DNA of 64,000 nucleotides from Chlorops oryzae. Its lineage: Eukaryota > Arthropoda > Insecta > Diptera > Chloropidae. A program made the translations under genes and the position numbers. How positions within the stretch are numbered: position 1 is the stretch's first letter; every line of letters starts with the position of its first letter. Shown here piece by piece: positions 12,986 to 21,641 of the stretch. The stretch is from the NCBI GenBank assembly GCA_020466095.1, contig CM035806.1, positions 31,027,571 to 31,091,570 on the forward strand, given 5' to 3'. Under the pieces are notes generated by a model. The model was given only the letters and a program-made list of their open reading frames with translations. It had not been told where the DNA came from and did not search any database.

Positions 12986-13284
12986 TTAAGGCACTGCGGT
13001 GCACTGCGTGGCATGGCATAGCATAGAGAAAATTTGTAGTAAACAGTGAAGCACAGCAATAAGCTGTTTGTTTCATATATTAATTTGCGTCTATTTTATT
13101 TATGCTTTTGCAAAACTGGTGGTTTCCTTATGAGAAACAAATAATAATTGAAATAAACTTGAACTGGCGGCTTTGAGAGTAATTAATGTAATTTTCCAAA
13201 CAAATTTTTCGCTGTCATTCATTTGCATGTATTTTGATTTCTATGTGACAGATGGCACTGCGGCGTGAGTGTTTCTACCTTAAC

Positions 13285-13751
13285 CAGTGATGCCAGATTT
13301 TATCGATAAAATATATTGGAAAAAAACCCACTTTTCCCCATTTTCAAAAACTAAAAACCCACGAAAAAACCCAGAATGATTTTTTGAAAATATGGGCGTA
13401 CCGATTTCAAAATTGAACATTGGATTTAAACACAATATTTTAATATTTTAATAAAAGTATCAAGAAAATAACAAAAAATAAAAGTAACTTAAAATTGCAG
13501 TCTTATTCATGACTTAAAAAAAAACCAAGATTCTTTACAACACTTAGGGAACACGCGACTAGATACAGCAAAAATAGTCATGCATGGTACTGGAAGAGGG
13601 AAAACACGATTTTCATTCTCATAAGTAGTAAATATACCTTAAATGTAGTGCATAAATTTCGATATAAAATTACCCATACTTTTCCCCATGTCACGTTATT
13701 TGAGTGAAAAAACCCACAATATGGGGAAAAACCCACAATCTGGCATCACTG
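13285..13751 (+). mobile_element. hAT-type MITE with perfect 8-bp target duplication
   Basis: A 467-bp element with terminal inverted repeats CAGTGATGCCAGATT / AATCTGGCATCACTG. It is flanked by identical 8-bp direct repeats ACCTTAAC at 13277-13284 and 13752-13759. An 8-bp duplication and CAGTG-type ends are the hallmarks of hAT elements. AAAACCCAC motifs recur near both ends. It carries no transposase, so it is non-autonomous and fairly recent. Confidence 0.88.
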
Positions 13752-13761
13752 ACCTTAACGC

Positions 13762-13894
13762 TTAAGACATTTCGATAATGATACACATTTTTGTTGGCAA
13801 GGCACGCACGGAGAAGATAGAAAAACGCTCCCACACCACATCTCGATGCGTCTCTAGCCCCCAAAAAGTGTGTTTCATTATCGAAATGTTTTAA
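13762..13894 (+). mobile_element. MITE, family D copy 1 (uninterrupted)
   Basis: Inverted ends TTAAGACATTTCGATAATG and CATTATCGAAATGTTTTAA. The middle carries a block (GCACGCACGGAGAAGATAG, then GATGCGTCTCTAGCCC) that also occurs in the copy at 30743-31093 and in the element at 16188-16315, which has different ends. Confidence 0.75.
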
Positions 13895-13896
13895 AA

Positions 13897-14072
13897 CGAA
13901 CCCACCTGACACGGTACTGTATTGCTCACTGAATTTGCTCCAAGTTACAGAATTCAGCCATTCAGTACGCAAAATCAAAGCGATTTGGATTTTTCTTACT
14001 GAATCGATTCCGTTATTGTGAAACGCATACATATACGATTGCTTACTGAATTCAGTACCGTGTCGGGTTGGC
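13897..14072 (+). mobile_element. MITE, family E copy 1
   Basis: Left end CGAACCCACCTGACACGGTA; right end TGAATTCAGTACCGTGTCGG, its inverse. TTACTGAATTCA repeats occur at both ends. The second copy is at 30098-30282. An overlapping 148-codon minus-strand frame at 13691-14137 crosses three MITEs and is not a gene. Confidence 0.75.
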
Positions 14073-14117
14073 TTAGCGAGTAAATAACGTGTTATATAAA
14101 CATTGGCATGTTCGACA

Positions 14118-14125
14118 TATCGATA
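14118..14125. promoter_or_regulatory. DRE/BEAF-type site upstream of mRpL41
   Basis: The palindrome TATCGATA lies 38 bp before the mRpL41 start codon. In flies this is the DREF/BEAF-32 recognition motif, common at housekeeping and nuclear-encoded mitochondrial genes. Function here is inferred from position. Confidence 0.5.
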
Positions 14126-14162
14126 TGAATTGTCCATCCCTATTTAGCCAAAATTTCAAGAA

Positions 14163-14733
14163 ATGGAAAAATTTTCAAGACTTTTGCCGCTGGCTCTGAA
14201 TGGACAGAAGCGTTGCATCTCGACAACAAGCTCGCTTGCAGGAAAGAGGAATTTTCGCAAATTCCTCGTATACAATAAAAGAGGCACACGAGCTGTCAAA
14301 GCAGCGCAAAAGGCTTTGGGCAGTAATGCCCCAGTACCCATTGATAAGCGTGGAGTTCGAGACATCGGCTACTATGACATAAATAAGTATGAAATCTTTT
14401 GTATTTTTTGAGTTTAGTATTCGAACTAAAAATCGAAATTTATTTGATAGCAAATTTGTTACAATACCCGAACGCATTCCGGAGTTGATTGTACCGGATT
14501 TAACAGACTGCAAACTGCGTCCGTATGTATCATATAGGGCGCCAGATGTGACGCAAGACGAATTCACGAGTCTGGATCTATTCAATGCCATTTATTCGAA
14601 GAAGATCGTTGAAGACTTCAAAGAAGGCAAACTAAGTGCTGAAGGCAGTGCTCTGGAACCGTCGGAAAATGAAAAACTCACCGCAGACGAAGCTTTAATG
14701 CGCGCCAGGAAAACAGGCTCGGATGTATTTTAA
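14163..14733 (+). CDS. mRpL41: Mitochondrial ribosomal protein mL41
   Basis: Component of the large subunit of the mitochondrial ribosome, made in the cytosol and imported. Two exons, 14163-14386 and 14451-14733, are joined across a 64-bp intron (donor GTATGA, acceptor TTTGATAG) in phase 2, giving 168 residues. The N-terminus (MEKFSRLLPLALNGQKRC) is basic and lacks acidic residues beyond position 2, as expected of a mitochondrial presequence. The family core follows: GKRNFRKFLVYNKRGTR, GVRDIGYY, and after the intron IPELIVPDLTDCKLRPYVSY and FTSLDLFNAIY. The C-terminus RARKTGSDVF is the typical family end. Length fits the insect family. It lies tail to tail with the RS-rich gene, with 67 bp between stop codons, and a DRE site precedes it. 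Confidence 0.93.
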
Positions 14734-14800
14734 GGATAATACGTTTATTGTTTAATTATGTTTTGAATAAGTAAATGAGAGCGCATAAAATATATATGCT

Positions 14801-15548
14801 TTAATATTGACAATGCCTGCGTCGAAAGTTGAAGAGTTTGCGTATCCACTTTTCCAATTTTAGTTCGGGATCGCCCGAAAACTGAAAATTCGAATTCGCG
14901 TTAGCAAATTGTTATATGTATGTATATGCATATATGCATCAGCGGACTTACGTTCGGATGATACATCTGTTCATCGGTTAGATCTCTGATTATAATGGGT
15001 CGGGGGATTTGAACTGTCTCATTGGTAAGATCGATAACGAGCTTATTTGCTAATCTATTCGGTGCCTCTCGATCTCGTGTGCTATAAAAAGGTTTGACTT
15101 CGAAAACATCTTCCTCGATTGTGGCAATGGTCTCCTTAACATGTTCGTCGGTTAGATCGATCGTTTTTGGCGGTATAACGACACGCGTACTCTCCGAATT
15201 TGTAATAATTGTGACTCTGCTCGGACGCGAATTACTCTCCGAGCTAGTAGCTCGAGTCCTGCTCCTGCGTGAAGATGATGTACGGTACTCACTTTTTCGT
15301 GAGCTCCTATTTGATAAGAACATACAAATTATTTCAATGCAAAATGCAATCGTTCGTTTTCCCGCGAATACTTACGACGAACTCGAGGACGAACTCGAAG
15401 ATGATGAACTGCGTCGCGAGCGTTTTCTAGATTTTTTCGACTTTTTGTACCTTCTGGATTTGTGTGATTTTGATTTCTCTCGGCGACGTTGAGTGTCGCG
15501 TTCCCTGGACGTGGATCGATGTCTTTTCGAAGAAGAATGTGTGCGCAT
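14801..15548 (-). CDS. Small arginine/serine-rich protein with SIM-like motifs
   Basis: Three exons on the minus strand (15548-15376, 15306-14952, 14881-14801) are joined by 69- and 70-bp introns with GTAAGT donors and all phases agreeing, encoding 202 residues. Residues 1-60 are Arg/Ser/Lys-rich (RRRE, KSKSHKSRRYKKSKKSRKR) and end in a long Ser run, like an RS domain of splicing-related nuclear proteins. A second RS patch (SSSRRSRTRATSSES) follows. The middle holds three related acidic hydrophobic segments, TIDLTDE, VIDLTNE and IRDLTDE; VIDLT matches the classic SUMO-interacting motif. The C-terminus, DPELKLEKWIRKLFNFRRRH, looks like a short amphipathic helix. I do not recognise the orthologue; a nuclear RNA-processing role is inferred from composition only. 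The ATG at 15548 is the first in frame with the RS region. Confidence 0.75.
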
Positions 15549-15835
15549 CTTTGTATAAACTACTCCGTTCTGCTTCCCTGTCTGTTAGGTAGCAATGGAC
15601 TCAGTGCTGTCAGATTGAGATATTTTTCCCTTTTTGTGTTACTTTGGCAAAAGGGGAAAAGGTATACAAACGAACCAAATCTCACAAACGAACTTAAAAA
15701 ATGAATCAAATCTCACAAACGAACTTAACAAACGAACCAAATGGCTCCTAATGTCAATTCTAGTGATGATTTCTCATGTTGGTTATTGTTGTAGAACTTC
15801 CCAGTAAAAAAATTTAGGAGAAATGCCTAAATCGA

Positions 15836-16040
15836 GCAGTGAAGGAGTAATGACCTTTTCATATATTCAAAGCTTTAAAGAACAATCCGAAATGGAGCAA
15901 CGCAGGAGTAATGACATTTTCATCCATTTGGAGCAATCCGAAATCGAGCAATGGAGAGTTATGACTTTTTCATCCAGTCGGAGCAATCCTGAATGGAGCA
16001 ATGAAGGAGTGATGACTTCTTCATCCATTCGGAGCATAAG
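15836..16040 (+). repeat. Minisatellite, ~55-57 bp unit, about 4 copies
   Basis: Tandem degenerate units carry GTAATGAC, TTTTCATCCATT, CGGAGCAATCC and AATGGAGCAA. The open frame through it (15823-16047) simply follows the repeat. It sits between the RS-rich gene and the row-like locus. Confidence 0.75.
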
Positions 16041-16187
16041 CGAGTAATCCGAAATCAAAATAAAATTTAATTTAATTTGATTTCAAACTTATAAATGAAA
16101 AAAATCCCATGCAACAAACAACCATCTCTTTTCTTCCCACGTCTTTCTCTACTTACAAATTGTTTCCAAACATATTTTCATACGATA

Positions 16188-16475
16188 TTAGGCGACAAAT
16201 CAGCAACGATACAGTTGGTTTTTTAGCGTGGGACGCACGGGGAAGAGAGAAAAACACATCCCCGAACGTCCCTCGCCCACCAAACCAACTGTGTCGCTGG
16301 TGATTTGTCGCCTAATAAAAAATAAAAATTGCTCGGCAATCTTTTTCATACGTGTAAAAGCGAAGGCAACTCCAAAAGAGAATTTGAAAAAAATTGCCGG
16401 CGATAATTGCCCTAGTGTAAAAGGCCTCAATATAAACAGCGACTTTGTCGCCGCTGATTTGTCGCCTAATATGAA
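16188..16475 (+). mobile_element. Compound MITE with GGCGACAAATC ends
   Basis: ATATTAGGCGACAAATCAGC at 16186-16205 has a perfect 20-bp inverse at 16456-16475, and a near copy of that inverse at 16296-16315. The inner unit 16188-16315 contains the same core (GCACGGGGAAGAGAGAAAAA, then CGTCCCTCGCCCAC) as family D. The outer part contains TGTAAAAGGCCT, the end motif of family B. It appears to be a mosaic of MITE parts. Confidence 0.6.
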
Positions 16476-16550
16476 CGGCGACAAAGACGATAGCCGAGTA
16501 CGTTTAACAAAAACTATCTTCCTCTACCCGCTGGTATCTATCTTACTCGG

Positions 16551-16706
16551 GAGTCAGACACACGACCATGTTTCGGAACATTTCCATTTGATTGCATGAG
16601 AAAGAAAGAGAAGCGCAGAACATTTAACCAACAACCGTCTTTTTTCTTCGCTCGTCTTTCTCTACTTACTTAATTGTTTCAGAACATTTGTTCGTGTGTC
16701 TGACTC
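16551..16706 (+). mobile_element. MITE, family F copy 1
   Basis: Inverted termini GAGTCAGACACACGA and TCGTGTGTCTGACTC (perfect 15 bp). The interior has GCATGAGAAAGAAAGAGAAG and, toward the right, CGTCTTTCTCTACTTACTTA. Other copies lie at 29348-29514 and, inverted, 40799-40956. Fragments of the same interior flank it at 16107-16180 and 16770-16915. Confidence 0.8.
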
Positions 16707-17208
16707 TCGACTCACAAACTGCCTTTGTTTTGAGCGATGTTGACATACGTGTAAACGGCCGCATTGGCGACAAAGAAACAAATATTCCAAATCCATCAAG
16801 TAAGTGCGCAAAGATGTGGGAAGAAAAGAGAAGGTTATATTTTAAATGTTTCGACAAGAATCTGTGCTTCTCTTTCTCTCCCATGCATTCATATAAGATA
16901 TTTTCGAAACATGTCAAATACGTGTGGCCCCGCTCTAAGATGGCAGCCCTCTTCCATTTAAACGAATTGTAAAAAAAGTGCTAACAAGCTCAGAATTCAA
17001 TGGACATCGATATTCAATCAGTGATGCCAATTTTCCGAAAATTTCCCTGTGCCATATTTGACTTGGCTGTTTTATTTTCCTTCTACTGTTCTCTTTGACG
17101 CGAAATCTATAGTATTCCATTTGATATAGAGACAGAATAACTTAAATAACTGTTGAATTCTTTGTAAAACTAGTATGAGCTGTTTTATCATATAACTCAA
17201 CACACAGG

Positions 17209-17216
17209 TATCGATA
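17209..17216. promoter_or_regulatory. DRE/BEAF-type site upstream of the row-like locus
   Basis: TATCGATA, about 190 bp before the proposed start codon at 17408. It matches the DREF/BEAF-32 palindrome known from fly housekeeping promoters. Role inferred. Confidence 0.45.
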
Positions 17217-17407
17217 ATCGGGAAACTTTTCGATTATCAAAAACGGCCCTACCATATATAGTTCTGCGTCAGTGCTACCAATAAAATTTGATTCAAAGTA
17301 CAGCCACGCTCGTAATAAAAATATCATTAGGAAAACGGGCGGAATTGTTTCGACTCTGTGGAGAAAATAACAAAAATTCGTACAATAGGGAGCAATATTC
17401 ACTTGAA

Positions 17408-20003
17408 ATGCGTATAACGAAAAGTGATATAAGCCTAGAGCTTGAGTGCTGGGTGGAAGAACTGTCGCCGGCACAATTGGCGCAATATGAAAAGGTCGCC
17501 AACGAGCATAACGCTATTAAGAATGCATTGAAGACTGCGCTAACCTCCAACGAGGGCAAAGAGCTCTTCACGGGACAAGTGTTTCAGGCGTATTCCTTTA
17601 AAGGTAAAGTCCTCCAGGAGCTGAAGGAAGCAACACTGCCAAAGAAACCTCCGGCCATAAGGTAAATAAATAACGTTCCAAAGTCGCACTCTAGATGTCT
17701 TTCCTAATTTGTTGTTGGCAAAGCATAAATACTTATATTTTAAGTGAACTGAATCTTCAACAATTTACTTGAAATTGCAATAGATAAGCGTAAATGTTTT
17801 AAGCTATAAAAACGAAAAATGAAAAATGCTTCCATATCATATTATGTATATGTAAAGCTACGATGCTACTTAGTATTTCTTAATTGTTTTGCGAATTAGC
17901 GCTAAACGTTGCTTATGAGCTAATCGTGCCCGTTTTTGTGTCCAAGTCCATCAACAATTTTTGTTGTTGCCTTTCTGTTGACAGTGGCTGTTATTCTCTT
18001 TACGGCCATTATAGTGTTACTTTCTTCGTGGCGCATTTTCTCGACAATTCCATAAGCACCGTTACAAGCGGCGCGTTTATAGGGACGTAGTTCATCGCCT
18101 AATTTCTTCATCCTTTGCACGAGGGTGGTCTCGGGACAATTTGGTTTATGTTTTCCTCTTTTCCTCCCTCCCTCATGCTCAAGTTCGGCGCCAGCGAATT
18201 CACAACGCAGTCGGAAGCGTAACTCTAATTATGTATACTTGGAATCCTCGGATGAAGAGGAAGATGATTTACCTCTAGCTAAACGTATAGCAATGGGCAC
18301 TGGAAAGAAAGCCGTTGCAAACGACAAAGGTAGTACGTCAAAGGCGCCGTTAACAGCGCGCCAAAAAGCTAGTGGTAAAGCCTCCCCGCAACTAACAAAA
18401 GCTAATAAAGCGTCTGCGGCGAATTCTTCAGCTTCGGGAGTAGCTAGTCCTGTCAATACACCTTCTCGGAAAGGTGACGCGCATTCGAAAGTGCCAGCAG
18501 CCCCACCAACACCAGTTGTGCGTCCATCAGAGAGTACAGCCATTGGTGGATTAGTGATTGGTACTGATACTAAAGAAGGTAAGGACGGCCGAGATGGAAA
18601 AGATGCTGGGAAAGAGACAAAGCTGCAAGGGAAAACCTTCCCATCGTTGGTGGTATTGGCAAAACCATGGCTCAAGGTCACAGATATGTCGGCGACACGT
18701 TCCAAACTTGACTCAAAGGTTAAGCTAGTCCTTATGCTAACACCCAATAAGTTTACCGAGTGGCTTATTCAAGAAGGACTATTGAAAGCGGAACAGCGTT
18801 GCACTAATCATCGCACCAATGAGTTAAAACTTGGTAAGCTAACGGAATATTCTAATTGAAATTGAATATGGAAATTAACTTGCTTTTTGCAGGTGTTTTC
18901 TCCGATGCAACAAAGTTTCCCTTCACTGGAGGCTACGTGTGGATAAGCGAGTGCTGTCCATTGCGGTTGGTTTCAGTATTTCACGGTTCAATATTCGAAG
19001 GTGCTCCACATCCGCCATCGTGTATATTAAAATTAATCTATCATTGGTCCTGTCAGACAAACATACAAAATGTCGTCCAGTGGGTCAAAGTGGATAACGT
19101 GTATATTAAAGGAGTTTATACATGGTTGCGTGCAGTGTGTACCTTAGCTGTACAACAGAAATGCTTGAAACTTGGTGGACCGGATAAGTTTGTAGAGGTA
19201 TGTTTTTTGTTTTAAAAAAAAAAAAAAAAAGTTTACTATTTTAGAAATGCATTTTTTGTTTCCAACAGGTTGGTGTAATATCACTGGGCACAACATCCCA
19301 AGATGGGCAACAGCGTCAGGTTAAAGTAGAAGTTCTTGGAGTTTTGGATCATTCGGAGAGAACAATACGTTTGCGTGCTGTTGAACCTCTCGCCGACGGA
19401 GATCGCAATTATAAACGACGTTTCCAGACCATACTCGAACCTTTGCAGCGTTGGGTTCACAAAGATAGTGTTATCTGTATCGATCTCACTGTGGATAAGC
19501 TTACTTTGTATTCGATGGGATTCAAGAATATCGTACAAGCTGCTGCTACGGACAATACAGCTAAGCATACCAACTCAGCTGTTATGGACTATTTAAGGCG
19601 TATTGTGCCACGCATGTTCCAGAATACGTTGTCATTGCTTTCACGACAGATGATACAGCAATTCCTTGATGAGTTAGTTTGGCGTGAACATTTCGGAACT
19701 TATGCACTTCAAGCTTTCAATAGTATAACCGCGCATATTTCCGAACAAACACGCATGAATACAAGTGAAACTCTAACTCAGCGGCTATATCAAGTGAGTG
19801 TGAAAGACTTACGATCATCAATTGTGTTAATTATCAATTGATTTTCTAAAGCTAAAAACCTAATTTTTGCTATCCCAATTTAGGTTGCTACAAATCCCTT
19901 CAAGGACTGGAGTGCCTTGCCACCCAACTTTAAAGACACACCAGCGGTTACCCAGCCTAAACGACTCAAAAAGCGTAAGCATCCAGAGCAACTGCCAGAT
20001 TAG
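17408..20003 (+). CDS. Row-like locus, isoform with ISXO2/IS1595-transposase-like module
   Basis: Five exons (17408-17661, 18184-18833, 18893-19197, 19269-19793, 19884-20003) join in consistent phase to give 617 residues. An alternative acceptor at 18211 also keeps frame and removes nine residues. Exon 1 (85 aa, MRITKSDISLELECWVEEL) looks helical. Exon 2 starts with a basic nuclear-signal-like RKRN and acidic SSDEEEDD, then low-complexity Ser/Ala/Lys sequence, ending in a conserved segment (LTPNKFTEWLIQEGLL). Exons 3-5 resemble an ISXO2/IS1595 DDE transposase domain: GGYVWISECCP, VEVGVISLG, a central CIDLTVDK, HTNSAVMDYLRR, and IQQFLDELVWRE. The first catalytic acid expected after VE appears replaced by G/V, so it is probably domesticated and inactive. 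The C-terminus is basic (KRLKKRKH). AATAAA lies near 20524. The start was chosen because upstream in-frame codons are non-ATG. The domain assignment is from remembered motifs. Confidence 0.72.
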
Positions 20004-21641
20004 ACCACACTTTTGTTTACTATTGATGAATAATTCTAACAAAAGCATAAGCCAACTGTTATATAATTTACATTCGATAGTTTGCATAACAGTTGTCTCT
20101 TGGTTTTCGAAACAATTCCACTCTATAGCTGTAATATAATAATTCTTATTTTGTTTATTGTTTCTATTATCCAGTTATAGACCTGCTAATTTAAGACATC
20201 ATTATCATTATCATTATCGTTTATCATTTGTTTGAATTTTTCTCGATATATTCAAGATGACACAACTTATTACCTCCTTATCGTTTTAAGCATTCATGTT
20301 ACTACATGTTTAGTCTCACAATCTCTAAGTTTGTAGCGCATTCATTAGTACCACAGCAGACTGACTCCATTTTAAGGAATTAAACAAAAATGGTAAAAAT
20401 TGTTCACGCTAACAAACTTGGTCTTTGTGATTGTTTCTAGCAAAAAGCATAATACTTATGAACTAAATTATTAAAAACAAACAAGTAAAATATAATAAAA
20501 GCTTTGTTCTAAAATTTTATAAAAATAAAACTATGTTTTTATTTATTTATTTATGTTATACGAAAGATAAGTACGTTAAAAGTTTGATGTATTTGGAGAA
20601 TACGTATTATGCTTTTTGGTAGATGTTATTTGTTTCAAACTTCAATAGCTTTTCTTATATTAATTGTCAGGGAAATTTTGAATAATTATGGAAATGGTCT
20701 ATAAAAAGATTTACATATAAATCTGAAAGAATATGCCAATGATTTCTGTTAAAAATAACTCTACCTTTTTTGTGGTTGAGGAATCAACTAATGTTTTGAA
20801 TGACTGCAATCTCCTAGCAAGTGCAGTGTATATGAGATTCCACCAATAATAAATCTCAGAATTTTTTTTTTTGCAATCATTTTATCAAATTATAGAAACT
20901 TCCATGCAAACAATTCGAATTCCATTATATTGCAATACAGGATTAAAATGGGTGTTTTAGAGAGCAGGCAGTCAAGTTATAAAAACGTGAAATGTTCAGA
21001 AGCTTGATTTTCAAAAAAAACACCATATAAAAGTAACGAAGTTTTGAACAAAGATTTATTTTTGAAAGATAAAATATTACTGATCCCAACATCGATAAAG
21101 ATCGTATTGGAAAAGTATTGGCAATACCTATGCCGATAAAGCAATACTGTTATTATTCTTTGTTATTTTTAAACTCAAACTTAAATGAAAGCCTATATTT
21201 TGGCATCGTAAGGAAAAGAATTATTGCGGGGTTTTCCCTTAAACGTCTGTTTGCCTCGAAAAACTCGAAAACTCGTAAATTAAGGGCCGTTTTCTAATCT
21301 TTTTTTTTTATCTGTAAGTTAAATTATCCTGATGATAATATCATACAAATTTGATTAATAAGTCAAAGAAAATGAAATTTAACTGGCAGATAGAGCTTAA
21401 AAGAAGGATGAGAAAACGGCTCTAAGAAGACTAAAAATTGAATGAATGAAATTTTGTATGAAAAATTTTACACTTTTCCGCTTTTTAAATTTTTTAACAT
21501 TTAACTGTTATTTATTTTCGAAGAATATAAAGCCAAAATAGATGAAATTTTCCCATCAGTAGAAAATATATTTTTTTTTTTTTTTTTTTTTTTTGAAAAC
21601 TTTAATTTTAAACGGAAATTTTTCATGCCTTCTTTTTGCAG
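20004..21641 (+). other. 3' UTR of the short isoform and intron to the zinc-finger module
   Basis: Starts with the 3' UTR after the stop at 20001-20003; AATAAA-like signals lie near 20490 and 20524. The remainder is AT-rich, with a long T run at 21571-21594, and ends in the acceptor CTTTTTGCAG at 21632-21641. No other gene is visible. Confidence 0.6.

Noticed and set aside
13691..14137. 148-codon minus-strand ORF
   Set aside because: It runs across parts of three different MITEs and their junctions; no conserved protein features.
17019..17060. Second hAT end (CAGTGATGCCAATTTTCC)
   Set aside because: Only one end resembling the hAT MITE is present and no partner or duplication was found, so it was not called as an element.
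18229..18747. 172-codon minus-strand ORF opposite the row-like exon 2
   Set aside because: Antisense shadow of an exon whose sense frame has splice sites and a conserved continuation.
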